The notes beneath the pieces were generated by a model. The model was not told where the DNA came from, did not search any database, and saw nothing but the letters and a program-made list of their open reading frames with translations. This document shows, piece after piece, positions 32,224 through 44,325 of a stretch of 64,000 nucleotides of DNA (position 1 is its first letter; the number at the start of each line of letters is the position of its first letter). The stretch is from Brasenia schreberi. Lineage: Eukaryota; Streptophyta; Magnoliopsida; Nymphaeales; Cabombaceae. The position numbers were made by a program, and so were the translations under genes. The stretch covers positions 4,302,001-4,366,000 of the forward strand of contig JAYKKT010000048.1 of NCBI GenBank assembly GCA_036023115.1, given 5' to 3'.

Positions 32224-35200
32224 TCATTGATTCACTCTGGAGCTCAGAGGATGAAGGCTTGGTGCCAGAGTTGCCATAGATGATTCGACTGGATATGGTG
32301 CAACAGGCATATCAGCAAGGTATGATACAGAGGGACCGTATCTCATAATTCCTGTTGGATGATCAAATTTACATGTTGATCCAAACTTACATACTCCATG
32401 CTGTGCATAGAATATACAAGTCGGGGCACCCTGAAACATTCAATCATAAGAAAACACAAACAGTTCAGTAGACAATTGGCAACAATTATATAGAGATGGA
32501 TAGATTTCAGTCCCTCTCAGAAAGTACACAAGGGACAAAGAAAGTAAGCAAGGGACGACAATATAGAGGTGTTTGTTCTAACAGAGAAGGATCATTTTAC
32601 ATAGAGTTGTGAAATTTGTTTTGAAGGTAGGAAACTTTTCACTTGCAGCAAACCAAATTAGAAGGTGAAAAAGAAAACAAGAATTTCTTGCTCAAGTCAA
32701 AAGATAGATGGTCATATGGGTACCTGGAACCCACTAACTAATGAATTCAAATACTCTCTTTCAAACCTGACACCTAAATCCAGTTATTTACATGTAAATT
32801 GCCATGACTTACCAACCAAAGGAAGTCTTTCTCATGGGACTTTTCGTTGAAAGCAAAAAGTTATCATAGCTGGACATCTGAACATGCAGTTGAAAGAGAA
32901 TCAAGAGTGCATGCTTATGGATGGTCGAGGTGGTCAAGTGGCTATTCAACTTCCTGCCACTTGAGTTCCTTCAATCTTTTTTCTTTCCTTTTTCTCTCTC
33001 TCTCTAACTCTCTACAGTGAAAGAAAGAGGGTGGAGATCCAAGAGTAGAACAATTTTGTGATAGCAAGAGGGTACCTTGTGCCCATGAGAGGTTCATTTG
33101 CTGAAGAATTTTGGGCAAGTTTGTTCATATGCTTAAAACCAAAGAGTGGAACACTTCGTACTATAGTAAAACCAAAGAGTGGAACAGTCCGTACTATAGC
33201 AATCTTGATGATATCAAATCGACTGGAAGTTATGCAGTGCCCTTACAAGCTGAACAGTTATCATCGTACTCACCACTTTCCTGTTTTTCTTCCTTATTGA
33301 CATTCTATAGTTTGCAGTTTGCACATGATAGGACTCTGTGGAAACAAAGAATCCATGTAGCCGACTCCATCTAGTAATGGGAAAAGGCTTAGCTGTTGTT
33401 GTTGTTGACTGACATTCTATAGTATGATTTTGTCAATATCATATGGGAGATCCCCTACATTGTCAGTATGCTGCTCTATGGAGCGTCCGTTCTATCTTCT
33501 TCTTGAACGGAGTTCCTACTTTTGCCTCTTAAAAAGGATGGTCAAGTGGTAAAAGAACTGATAGGAATAACTCTGGCTCATATACAGACAGAGGAAGAAA
33601 GGCTTTCAGAGGATAGGCATACACATCTGCCCTCAAACAGAGATAGACGATGAACTCTTATGAAGGGATTGTAATTACAGTCATAACATACTGAAAGTAA
33701 CAATGAGTTCATCACCAAGCTCTTTCCACTATTCCTTAGAACTTCCAATTACAAATTCTGGTTTGCTGTTTGTTTGACATGACAAGACATAATCACAACT
33801 TCCAGAATTCTGGTTCAGTTAACAAAAACCTAAATCATGAATTCCTAATCAAAGGAAACTCTATTCCATAATTTTGAAATGATTCATCTTAAACTACAAC
33901 ATCAGAAGTACATTATGTTCTACCTTTTAATGTTTTAGCTGATAATAAATTTAATGACTGTTTATAATGGAAAAGGACATGCATAAATATATATAGATTT
34001 AATGCTACTGTGTATGCTAAAAAAGGTCTTACATGAAGCTAGAGAAGGAATCATGTGAAAAGGTTCTGCGACAAAATTATTTAAGGTCTGGGAAAATCTT
34101 GACAAGTTTTAGGGGAAAAAATATGATTGTCAGTAAAGCATTGTTCATTTATTTAAGTCACTTGTATGGCATCATTACATTCAGTCGATCATGATGTCGT
34201 GAGAAGATTTTCTAACTCCAGAGACATGACAAAAGTCTGACTTTTATAGTACATCAGAAACATATAATGGAGGAGGTTATCATTCAATTTTAACTTCAGG
34301 GATATGGAATATATATCTTTCCTCTTGGGAACAAATGTTCAGGTACATATCTCATTTGTGATGCCTTCAAGATCATAGCACTGTAGAAGAAAAGATTGCT
34401 TTGTTACATTGTCAAAAGCATGCCATTTGACTGAATATTTGTGAAAGAAAAATTGGATTCACTTCCTCGAAATCTGAATCATAAGTCTGGACTGTTTACA
34501 CAATAAAATGTGTGTATATCTATCTATCTATATACATATATACATAGAGAACGTGATAAATATGTACACCCATCCATGCTCAAATCCACCTAAACATCTC
34601 CACTGCTTGAATCACATGATGAACCGTGAAGATTTGAAATTAAAAAGTACCATTGTACTTTCTGCAGTTTGCATTTAATGCACCATGTACAATAAATGCT
34701 TTTTTAAATTCAAATCTCCACATCCGATCAAATGATGGAGATGTTTAAGCGGATTTAAGCATGGATGGGTGTGTGCATGGACTACGCTATCTATATATAT
34801 ATGTAAATCTTGTGATGCACAGCCCAATTATGACTGTGATGAACTGCCATTTAATATGAGGTTTACGTTTCCATGTCATTTCTAGATGCTAATTAATAAG
34901 CTTGCAATCAGCTTCATCATCATCATTACCACTGTGGTGTCACTAAGCTTCATTACCACTTCTTGTAATACCAGTACAAGACTCCAGAAACATACCGGGT
35001 GCATGGGAAGACCCATGGGGCTGCTGAGAATACTTGTTCGAGCAAACCTGTCCTTCGGATGATGATATTTACAGGTGGAGCCAAATCTACAATCCCCTGT
35101 TTTCATGAAAAACTGACATTCAGGCTGACCAGGTCTTTCTGGAAAATTGCTTTCCCTCTGGCTGCTGCTGCTCGAAGGTCCAGCAACAGATATTGAGAAG

Positions 35201-38200
35201 GGTCCTTGATATGCAAGCGCAGAAGGAGATAGTTGATGCAGCAATCCATAGGGCGAGCCTGATGTAGCAGGTTGTTCTGTACTAGGAGAGGCCAGAGGAG
35301 CCATTGGTGTCTGTTCAAAACAATAAAGATCTAGAATAATGAAAGGCACTGGCGTACAAGAACCTCAAAAACAAATGGTATGGTAGACGAATCAACAGTA
35401 ATTAGACTTACTGGATAGCTACTCCAACTTGGGAGTGGAACCATCCCTGGATGATAAATCACTGGACCATAAGGGCCTTGGACATATGAGCTGGGTATCA
35501 TTGGTGACTGAGCCACTTGCCAGCTAGTAATATCTCCATATGGATGAGGAGAAAGAAGTGACGGAGATTGCACCATCGCATAAAATGCAGGTGCAGGAGA
35601 TGGCAGCGATCTGCCAGCTGGTTGTGGATGATGGAATTTACAGGTTATACCAAACTTGCACATTCCTGTTTTCATATAATAGTTACACTCTTTTTCACCC
35701 TGCAAAAAAAAGGCCACGTCCTCCAAATAAGAACATTTAATCTAAGATGTGACAATGAGACATGATTAATGTCACGGTTTTTATAAGGGTTTGGTAATTA
35801 GAATAAAAGTTATAATGCATGCCATTGATAGGTTGCAAAGCAATAAATGAGAATGACATTATTACTAAGAAATATTGGGAATCAATGAAATTTGATCAAA
35901 GCTTGCATAAATAAGACAAAGACTCCAACCAGCCTAAGCGGATAGCCGTGATAATTTACTGGAATTGTGCTTGTTGATCCATATCTTGGATGGTGGTACT
36001 TGCAAGTTGCACCAAACTTGCAGGTTCCCGTCTTGATAAAGTACTGCACAAAATTAGGAAGGGTAACTTTGGCAGCAGAGTTCCAAGTGAAATGGTATAA
36101 ATGTATCCACAGAAGTATAACATCCACAGTATAATTCAAAAGAAAACATATTCCTCCTAGATGCACTAATTGCTACTAAAAGTCATCAAATTTAGGTTGC
36201 TATGAGAGCCAAAAGCAATCTAGACATAACAGCAGTCAGTAACTGCTTATTCTGAATTAAAATCTTTTACATGTTGGGTCATGAAGCAATTAAAGATTTG
36301 ACAAGATGACAACATCTAATTGTGATCTAAAGTAGACACGTAAACAGATTTCAAATAAAAACAGGTAAATGAAGCATAAGCTCTCGAAATTCACAGCTAC
36401 CCACCACTTTTTGGCAAGTTTGGAGCTCTACTGCTGGTTGAATCGATTGATAACTTCAGCTGTGCTTCTTTCATGATACAGAACCATGAGTGCAAAGGCA
36501 CAAAAAAAAGTCTTAATAGAAACAAGGCAGAAACTTAATGTCAATGGGACTAGAAGACGTGGTAGAAGTGCAACTTCACAGTGAGGTCACTTGCTACTTG
36601 AAGCAAACTAAGAGGTGAATCCATGATCCAATCAACCTCATAAGTCAAGGTCTAAGTAGTCAACAGCGTGCGTATTAGCGGATTGAGGGCCATTATAACA
36701 GCTTGAATTCAGTGGCTGACCCTATAGAACGATATCAGTGCCGTTAAGAGAGTTATTGCAGTCTGCCAAGTTGTGCATATCATACAAGTATGGTCGATCC
36801 AATGGATATGGGTTGACCCGACCCAATTCCCAATTTTGATAAACATACCCTAATTGATCGATTAGGGTCGATTATCGCCCTTCTCTCTTGTGCAGCTTCC
36901 ATTGCCACCAGCCCATCACCATCATCAGCGACAGACAACAAACCAACGTCCCATAAAACAGAGAAGATTCTCTTCCACAGTTATCAAAACGAAAAAAAAA
37001 ACAGGGAGATGCCAGTTCTGAAGCAAAAATTTTCTGTTTATATCTAGAGTATGTCATGATCAGAGATGTGAAGATCAGTCACAGCTGTGGTTTCAGATCA
37101 AAGCATGAATTGTAGACCATCTCCTCTTCCCTCTTGAACCTTACCCTTCCCAAGGCCCCTCTCTAGTTTGATCTGAAACCACTGGATTTTAGGGGTCAAT
37201 TCAGATGGAGATGAAGAATGACAGCTCTGCATGTTTACTTTTACTTCTGAAAGTGGAAACTGTGATAGTGAAAGGTGAAGCAAATGTGCCCTTTTGGCAT
37301 ATTATGCTTTCACAGGGATACATTTTTTATGGATCATCAGATAACCACAAGTGGACAAATTACCAGATGTACGAAGATTTTATATGCTAACTCCTTAACA
37401 TGCATAAATGAGAAAATATGGAAAAGGATGTACCTGGCAGACAGGCTCACCCACTCTTTGTGGGTATTTCCCCAAAGTTGCAACCTGATCCAATGTACCA
37501 GACATTCAGAAAATCATATCACAATCTAGTCTTAAGATTATCAATTAGAAAAGACATGGTCGCTGAAAGGCAATCTGCAAACGGCACCCAGAAGAATGAG
37601 AACAGGTGAAGGACCTCAAACCATCATATATCAAGTGAAACAAACAAAGAGGCATCATTTTCCAGCTAAAAAGCTAAAATCATTAAGTTACTACGAAGAC
37701 CGACACATATAAACATTTGGAGTGAGTGCAATCGGCCCAAACATATTGTTTTGGGCATGTAACACCTAAGAAACAAAAAAAAAGCTCCTCACATAAGTAG
37801 CAATCGTAGAAGACTAACAAGGATGTAACTACATCCTTCAACAATCTCGAATGACTATCAAAGCTCCACCAAGGCCAGCGGAATTACACTGGCGAACATG
37901 GAAATATCATATTCAGAATCCATTGCATCTCACCCCAGAAACATCCGAGGTAAAAGAAACATGTCCTCAGTTATACGATTGAAAAAAATATCATCTATGG
38001 AGAAACTTGAAGGAATCAAAATACAACTTGGGAAATTCAACAGGTCCCACAGTTCGACCCTAGTGAAAACAACAAAATTGAGAAATTTGAAGAGAAGCAA
38101 GAAAACATACCAGACTCCGGTCATATGGATGATTAAACCGGCAGCTCGATCCGTACCCGCAATACCCGGTACGCATATAGAAGGAACAATCCGGCTCTCC

Positions 38201-38494
38201 CGGCCGTTCCGGATACAATTCCCGGACACTATCGCCGCCAAGTCGCATCTCCCACATGGGCTCTACATTACCAACGGCATACAAATCCACCTAATTCAGC
38301 ACACCCAATTCCCCAATTTCCCGAAAACCTAACCAGGCTAAAACGAAATCCTGCTCCATTGATTCCAAAGAGAAATTCATCAATGTAAGGGCAAAAAACT
38401 CACCTAGCCCGGTTTCGGCGTTCTGTGGATTCCACTGCAGGGCAGGATCCGTGGAGGAGCCCTCGATCATCGGGCTCCTACCGTAGAACTCCAT
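32224..38494 (-). CDS. Five-finger CCCH zinc finger protein (plant ZFN-like), 7 exons, 405 aa
   Basis: Probable nuclear nucleic-acid-binding regulator. Inferred coding exons on the minus strand: 38494-38404, 38262-38111, 37484-37434, 36043-35930, 35699-35412, 35310-34996 and 32430-32224, totalling 1218 nt with stop. All introns are GT-AG, and the phases join. Five C-X8-C-X5-C-X3-H fingers fall at residues 56-75, 97-116, 141-160, 297-316 and 342-361. Three are near the N-terminus and two C-terminal, separated by a Ser/Pro/Tyr/Gln-rich linker (about 161-296). PERPGEPDC and PERPGQPEC precede fingers 1 and 4. This layout is that of plant ZFN-like CCCH proteins, of similar length. The start is [12 protein letters not shown]; an upstream in-frame GTG is not a plausible start. 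Finger 2 is split: its first Cys is in the 51-nt exon 3, the rest in exon 4. Intron 6 (2.57 kb) holds a LINE tail and a MITE. No disabling change is seen. The family's roles in RNA or DNA binding are known; this gene's targets are not. Confidence 0.92.
33299..33312 (+). repeat. Target-site duplication, left copy (LINE tail H)
   Basis: TGACATTCTATAGT recurs exactly at 33410-33423 around a short LINE 3' end. Confidence 0.75.
33313..33409 (+). mobile_element. LINE copy H: about 97-bp LINE 3' tail in intron 6
   Basis: Contains CACATGATAGGACTCTGTGG, AACAAAGAATCCATGTAGCC, GGGAAAAGGCTTAG and a (TTG)n end, the last 90 bases of the RTE family. Nine extra bases at its left edge are untemplated or of unclear origin. 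A 14-bp TSD flanks it. It lies antisense within the last intron of the CCCH gene, away from the splice sites. Confidence 0.85.
33410..33423 (+). repeat. Target-site duplication, right copy (LINE tail H)
   Basis: Exact copy of 33299-33312 directly after the (TTG)n-type tail. Confidence 0.75.
34566..34772. mobile_element. Fold-back MITE in intron 6 of the CCCH gene
   Basis: About 207 bp whose two halves are near-complementary. The left end ACACCCATCCATGCTCAAAT and on to CATCTCCA pairs with TGGAGATG...GGATGGGTGT at the right end (about 37 bp, few mismatches). The inner part (AGATTTGAAATT-AAAAAG against CTTTTTTAAATTCAAATCT) continues the pairing, leaving a short loop. It has no coding capacity. 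The superfamily is unclear because no TSD could be fixed. Confidence 0.75.
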
Positions 38495-38760
38495 TGAGAA
38501 ATTGTCCACGGAAATGCCCACCGTGAAGAAAAGCAGAGAAAGGTGAAGAGAGAGAGAGAGGGCGAAAGAGAATGTGGTCTTCTATAACGTCCTGAAAATC
38601 AGCAAGAAACCCAATACGGAAGCAGGAGAGAGGTTGGAGGCGGATGGGCACCCTCTCCCACACTCTCGCTTCTCCCTCTCCCTGTTAAAGTTTGATCTTT
38701 TCGAGATCAAAAGCCACAACTCTCTCAAGACGCACCCGCCAAAATGACTGCATTAAAATG
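38495..38760 (-). promoter_or_regulatory. Probable 5' leader and proximal promoter of the CCCH gene
   Basis: Upstream of the ATG the transcript strand contains a CT-rich run (complement of 38548-38561 GAGAGAGAGAGAGG), frequent in plant 5' leaders. A short inverted repeat TTTGATC/GATCAAA lies at 38691-38711. No clear TATA box is seen on the minus strand, so the start site is not fixed. Confidence 0.4.
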
Positions 38761-38862
38761 AAAGAGGAAAGTCAATTCACGTTCTTTTTTCGTTAAAAGC
38801 AAACGGAAAACTTATACGAGTACCCTATGGTTTCCAAAACCGATTTTAGTACTTTTTTTTCA

Positions 38863-39010
38863 TGGCTGAAGTGACATTGATGTTGTATATAGAATTGACA
38901 TATATCTCTAATAGAGAAAATGTTAATATGGTAGAATTGTTGAAGTGACATTGACGTTGTAAATAGAGGTGGCATATATCTCTAATACATATTTGAAGTA
39001 ACGGTGATGT
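38863..39010. repeat. About 76-bp tandem duplication
   Basis: TGAAGTGACATTGA-GTTGTA-ATAGA--TG-CATATATCTCTAATA occurs at about 38864 and 38940. A third partial, more diverged unit (TGAAGTAACGGTGATGTCAG) follows. Confidence 0.7.
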
Positions 39011-40497
39011 CAGTATTGACGTGGCATTAAAACCAGTATTGATGTCACCCTTTAATAAATCTTTAGGGTATGTTTGATTTACGTACCACACTTTTGGCAG
39101 CTACTTAGAACTGGAACATATGGGAAGCATATATATATATATATATATATATATAGTTTTGTGTTTGATTTATATTTGGAACTGACACTAAAAACCATGG
39201 TTCTGTGTTTGGTTTACTCATAGACTTAATACTCGAGTTTCAATTTCTTACAACTAGTTTTACGTTTGATAAATATCATTCACACACATATATAAACTAT
39301 TTCAATTAGAACTACAAATAACAATCATAATTATAAACATCATACCCTTATGTTCAATCAATCAATAATTTATACTTTCGTATTTCTTTGAAATTTTGAC
39401 AGTCTCTTCTTACCCGAAGGTAATTCTAGATCTTGAAATTGTATAACAAGCATATCAATAACTATAACTTTTGTTTGTCCTCCAAAAATAGAATCAAAAC
39501 TTATGAAAAATAAATCAACTTTAAGAAAAAGAAATACACTATAAAATGACATTCACAATCATCTCAAATACAATATGTTATTTTTTTAGAAAAATTTTGT
39601 CAGAGTCTTTCCTTACTCGAAGATAATTTTGACTCATAAGAGAGGTACAATACATAGATATCATCTAAAAAAATGAATACAAATATCTTTAAAGCATATT
39701 TTAAGTCCACAATAATTTGAAGATAAAACCAATTACAACTTAATGTCCATAACAAATCAATTACTACTAAAACTTTAAGTCTAAAATAAAGTCCTTTCAA
39801 AAGTATCAACCATTATACCATGTGAAGCCTTCATCTATTATTAATATCCTTATTATATCAAACGGTTCAATAAGAAAGTTAGTAATAAAGAAGAAAAAGA
39901 TAATAATGTAACACAATAAATTGAAGTACTATAATTAAAACACAATATTGAAGTACACAAGTACAATAAACTACCTCTATATCATATTCTTAGAATTGAC
40001 TACATTATGAGTTAGATGATCCTTGTAAACAATTTAAAATATCAAAATTAGTTCAACAATATAAATAAGAAAGAAAATAATAATATTGAAATTTATAATT
40101 AATATTTTAGTAAACTTATTGTCTGGATATTTTTCCTATTTGTTAGTAAGTCTTTCAGTTATCTATTACTACCATGTTGTGCATGCAACTGACCATAAGT
40201 ATGGAGTTCTCATCCATAATTTTTTTTCACTTCTCTCATTGCCTTAGGTTTCAATATTCTTCGTGCTTTCATGCTAGAGATATGTGATTGCTCGAACAAA
40301 TATTCTAATAGATATTCAAATTATTTATCGCTCAGTTTCATACCTCTTTGTGATTCTTCAACATCCTTGATGCTAGTATTCATGGCTTCTAAACTACAAA
40401 TATTTAAATACATATGAGTTGATATTATATGAGAGGTGTACATTTAGTTAAAAGGTTAAGAGTTGGGACACCACATATATATAAAGTGCAACAAATG

Positions 40498-40499
<2 letters not shown>
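39011..40499. other. AT-rich intergenic spacer
   Basis: Contains an (AT)n run at 39129-39156 and no open frame with a recognisable domain. Nothing else supported. Confidence 0.5.

Positions 40500-40574
<75 letters not shown>
40500..40574. repeat. Long (TA)n microsatellite
   Basis: About 36 uninterrupted AT dinucleotides, followed by a short TG run (GTGTGTGTGTG). The frame across it reads alternating Tyr and Ile and is not a gene. Confidence 0.95.
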
Positions 40575-40575
<1 letters not shown>

Positions 40576-40719
40576 GTATATGTGTGTGTGTGTCAAAGGG
40601 ATATGATATACTTTTTCACTAGAGTCAATCTATTAGTGGAAAGAGTACAAAATTTACTTGTTTTTATTACATATAGGTTGTAAATATATGTAGAATTTTA
40701 GAATAAGAAGTTATTGAAC

Positions 40720-41064
40720 TCATTATCTTAGTTCATGAAAGAAAAAAATAGCAAATATTGAATCTCGAAGAAAAAGGTGGTGAATATTGAATCTTAGAAT
40801 GAGAGGTCTTTTGCAAATGTAAACATCGTACAAAAGCCTAACACAAACTATTTCAAGTATTTCATAAACACATAAAATGTACAAACGAAATACACAAAAA
40901 ACATTCAAGTAGAGGAAAAGAAGAAGAAGAGGAATGAGGGGAAAGGAGAAAGGAGAAGAAGAAGAAAATAAAAAGTTGAGGACGGACGAAGAAGAAGAAA
41001 ACATAAAAAATAGATGAGAATGGGAGACGAGGAAGAGAAAGAGAAGAAGGGAAGTTATTACCTA
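40720..41064. repeat. GAA/GGA-rich low-complexity tract
   Basis: Purine-rich plus strand (GAAGAAGAAGAGG, GGAGAAGAAGAAG). The minus-strand frames over it are Ser/Phe/Leu-rich artefacts. Confidence 0.6.
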
Positions 41065-41227
41065 TACCATGCAAGTGTGTGTCGTGTATATATGGAAAGA
41101 CTACGCACACAGCTGAACCTTAAAACCCAAATCTTAAAGACATAGCCGAAGGGAAATACGTATAATATATATGGGCCCGAAGGTCGCCAATGTGTGCGTA
41201 GGTGTTGTGTGTATATATAAAGACAAC

Positions 41228-41590
41228 TCACACGACTTGTAATGTAAACCCAAATATAATTGCAATAGGGCCTTGACTAAGGTCTTGGAAGTAAGAGCGA
41301 AAGCTCAATGTGTGTGAGTGGAGAATTGAAATGCTACACACACAATTTGAATTTAAACACCCAAAACGAAATTGCAATATAGCCTTTACTAAGGTCTTGG
41401 GAGTAAGAACGAAAGCTCAATGTGTGTGAGTGTAGAATTGAAATGCTACGCACACAACTTGAATTAAAACACCCAAGGGAAATTACAATACGGCCCTTAC
41501 TAGGGTCTTGGGAGTAAGAGCGAAAGCTCGATGTGTATGAGTGTGGAAATTGAAAGACCACGCACACAACTTAAATTAAACCCCACGCAA
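41228..41590 (-). repeat. About 111-bp tandem repeats in LTR
   Basis: GGTCTTGGGAGTAAGAGCGA followed by AAGCTC-ATGTGTGTGAGTGT recurs at 41281, 41393 and 41504 (spacing 112 and 111), with a partial fourth copy at the left. Confidence 0.8.
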
Positions 41591-42365
41591 CTTAATATAC
41601 ATAAGTATAACTATATCTTAAGGGATGATTAGGCCAGTGTGTGTGCCAAAATCGTGTGCAGCTAAGAGCGAAATGGCTCAAGTGCACGTGTGTGTGGGTG
41701 TGTCAAACCACATTATTACAAGCGGGGGGAGACAACGCTCCATTATTACAACCCCGTATCAAATTTAATTAAATGTAAGCAAGTTCATAACAAGGACTGA
41801 GTTAGGCACTTACGTATAGCTGGTCCGGGTGTAACTTGCTTGGCTTTGGCCTAGTGAGTCACCTTGGACAGCCGAAGGGGAGCTCCTTGGATGCGTGTGG
41901 GCGGCAAGTAGGGTCTTAGCCGAATGAAGACTTGAAGATGGTCGGGTGGTGGGCGCAGTAAGTAGGGGTGTTAGGTAGGGGTTGTGGTAGGTTAGGGTGC
42001 TAGCTAGGTGGGGGCAGGTTGAGGGTGAAGACTTAGCTAGGGGCTGGGAAGTGGATGGCTAAGGGAAGGTGGAGAGGTAGGGTGTGAAGTGGCTGGGTGT
42101 AAGGGAGAAGGTTGTGGTGGCGGGTGATGGGGTGTGTGGCTGGGTAAGAAGGGGAGAGGAAGATAGGTTAGATGGGGCTGAGATGGGGGTACTAACCGTA
42201 TGTGGTGGATGTTGGTGGTGGCCGGAGGTGGTGGAAGGAGGTGGCAGCCGGGTGGAGTGGTGGTGGAGGTGGTGTAGTTGGGGGGGTGATGGAGTGAGAT
42301 AGGATGGAAGAGAGGGCAGGTGAGAGGAGAGAGAGAGATCCCCAAAACCCGTCCCAAAAGGGGGG

Positions 42366-42373
42366 TTTTTATA
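42366..42373 (-). promoter_or_regulatory. LTR TATA box (minus strand)
   Basis: The minus strand reads GCCTATAAAAACCCC at the U3/R position of the LTR. Confidence 0.5.
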
Positions 42374-43639
42374 GGCATGGGCTGGGGTCAGTTGGGAGTG
42401 GTATGGGGTAGATATTTAGGATATGGTGGGCTAGTGGAGTGGTTTGGGTAGGTCGGCTAGGGGGAGTGGTATGGTGGTTTAGGGTAGGTCGGTTAGGATG
42501 GCTGGGAATTAAGGGTTAGGGTCTAATTAGGAGTATTAAGATGGGATTAGGTTTAGTCTAGCTAGGGTCTAGGTGGTCTAGTTAGGTGGGGTGAGCTAGG
42601 TGAGGTCGGCTAGGTATGGTTGGGATGGTTTTGGGTGAGGGTGGCTAGGATTGGGTAAGGTTTAGGGGGGAATGGCTAGGTGAGGTGGGTTAGCTTAGGG
42701 CTAGGTATTAGGAGCATCCCCTTGGCATCGATCCATGGACCTAGTTGCAGCCTTGTTCATGTTGGTGCAGCCCCAGGTTAGGTGTAGGTGCATACAAGCT
42801 TAAACTCACACTCTTAGGCTAAACCCACATGGTTAACCCACCCTTGACTAAAGTAAAGCCCACCAACTTTCTCACTCATACTTTATCCCCCTTCTCTCTC
42901 TACCCAAGCTTTTCACGTAAATTCTTTATGGGCCCCACCTCCATTTATGAGAAGGTGATGTGGGCCATGGATGTGGATATTGGATTGGATCTTTGGATCC
43001 AAATCCAAATGCATGTTTGGGTTTGGATCTGGATATATATGGTCCAAATCCGACCCAAAATCTGATTTTTTGATTCCTTCATGGCGTTTCGAAACAGACG
43101 GTTTGTGCGAGGCCTGATTGCATCAGTACTCCGTTTTGCATTGGGTCTTCGCCAACATTGTCGTCCGCTCTTCTTCTCACCTTTCGGAGATCATTTCGAA
43201 CAATTTTGTTGATATCAGGGGCTTGAATGTCCTAGAATCTGGGGATGATTCTGATACGAGAGTTGATGTGCCGGGCTTGACATATGCTCCGGGTCTGGGC
43301 TCTCTTTTGCTTCTTCGGTCCTGCTTTCATCAGGCCAAGTTGCTTTTCGAGGTTTCAAAACACCTTTTTAATGTTTTAAAACTGTATATATATATATTTT
43401 TAAAACATATATGATTTTAAACATATGTACAGGGTTGTCTGGAAGGCTCCTGGGTTTCCAAACTCAAAATAGCCCTTTGGGGCTACTTTTGCAAAACCAG
43501 ATAATTTGAGAAAATCGTGGGATTTTGGGGTGTTTACAAAAATGCATTCATATTCCATCATCCACCTTGCATTCCATTATGAGTCCATGGCCCTTCACCA
43601 TATGGGCATTTGACATCATAGGACCAATCTCACCAACTG

Positions 43640-44325
43640 TATCAAATGGACATAGGTTCATCTTATGAGCCACCTAATATTTTTCTAAATGGGTTGAAGC
43701 TACCTCCTTGACTAATGTCCAAGGAAAACATGTAGTGGCATTCATTAAGAAAAATATCTTGGCTCGATTCGGAGTTTCAAGAGACCTAGTGTCAAATAAT
43801 GACAACCCATTCAAAAATGAGAAGATGGAAAAATTATGTAATACCTATGGCATTACTCAACACTTCTCATTGCCCTATTACCCTCAAGGCAATGGCCAAG
43901 CCGAAGCCACAAACAAAACTCTCATAAGCATCATTGAGAAAACCTTAGAGAAGGGTAAAACATGGTATGAGAAGCTAGATGAAGCCTTATGAGCTTATAG
44001 GACTTCCATCCGTACACCCACAAATGCCACACCATTTGAGTTGGTCTATAATACAAATGTCATACTTTCCATTCATACCAAATTGCATTAATTCCATACA
44101 TCTCTTGCACTCGATTTACCCATAGAGACACTACAAGAAGCTAGGATGGCTGAGCTTGATTTACTTGATGAAAATAGGCTCCTTGCCATGGATCATGTAT
44201 ATGCATACCGACAAAAGATAGCCCAACATCATGAAAAGCATATGAAGGCTCGCCACATCAAAGTGGGAGACTTTGTTTTGAAAACCATCCATCATCGTGT
44301 CCCACATCCACTTGGTAAGTGACGA
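43640..44325 (+). pseudogene. Tat integrase core, catalytically damaged
   Basis: Reads FSKWVEAT-SLTNVQGKHVVAF, then LARFGVSRDLVSNNDNPFKN, then YYPQGNGQAEATNKTLI, the rve integrase core. The middle catalytic Asp normally within SDNG is Asn here (SNND). The Glu within NGQAEA is present. The frame ends with a stop at 43990-43992 where AYRTS follows, and a further stop follows LHTKLH. The C-terminal part (MKARHIKVGDFVLK) is readable after it. Non-functional. Confidence 0.85.

Larger units (their letters stand above)
41065..43538 (-). repeat. Tat-type LTR, minus strand, 3' end truncated
   Basis: Read on the minus strand it begins at 43538 with TGTAAACACCCCAAAATCCC and follows the LTR at 57179-61433. 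Shared parts are the GGATCCAAATCC-rich U3, a TATA box (complement of 42366-42373), GATACGGGGTTGTA-TAA-GGAGC, and GGCGACCTTCGGGCCCATATATA near 41165. It stops at about 41065, so the last 400 bases of U5 are missing. It abuts the plus-strand integrase of Tat element 2 at 43539, consistent with insertion into that element. Pro/His- or Gly-rich frames within it (for example 42037-42378) are not genes. Confidence 0.75.

Noticed and set aside
35540..35765. Plus-strand frames opposite the CCCH exons
   Set aside because: They are shadows of the minus-strand exon encoding zinc finger 3.
38263..38290. Acceptor site at GAATTAG (38291) for CCCH intron 1
   Set aside because: Using it shifts the frame into a stop. 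The acceptor TAATGTAG before 38262 restores phase and gives ETGLEPMW.
38495..38521. Start of the CCCH protein nine codons upstream
   Set aside because: The upstream in-frame codon is GTG, not ATG. The ATG at 38492-38494 gives MEFYGRSP, which fits the family N-terminus.
40429..40683. 84-codon frame with a long Tyr-Ile repeat
   Set aside because: Direct translation of the (TA)n microsatellite.
42037..42378. 113-codon minus-strand Pro/His/Thr-rich frame and an overlapping Gly/Trp-rich plus frame
   Set aside because: Both lie within a low-complexity part of an LTR and have no domain. Composition alone keeps them open.
42480..42720. TTAGGG/GGTTAG-like runs, and CCTAAACCTAACCCTAAACC near 56862, resembling telomere repeats
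   Set aside because: They are irregular and occur at corresponding places within LTR leader regions, so they are low-complexity LTR sequence and not interstitial telomere arrays.
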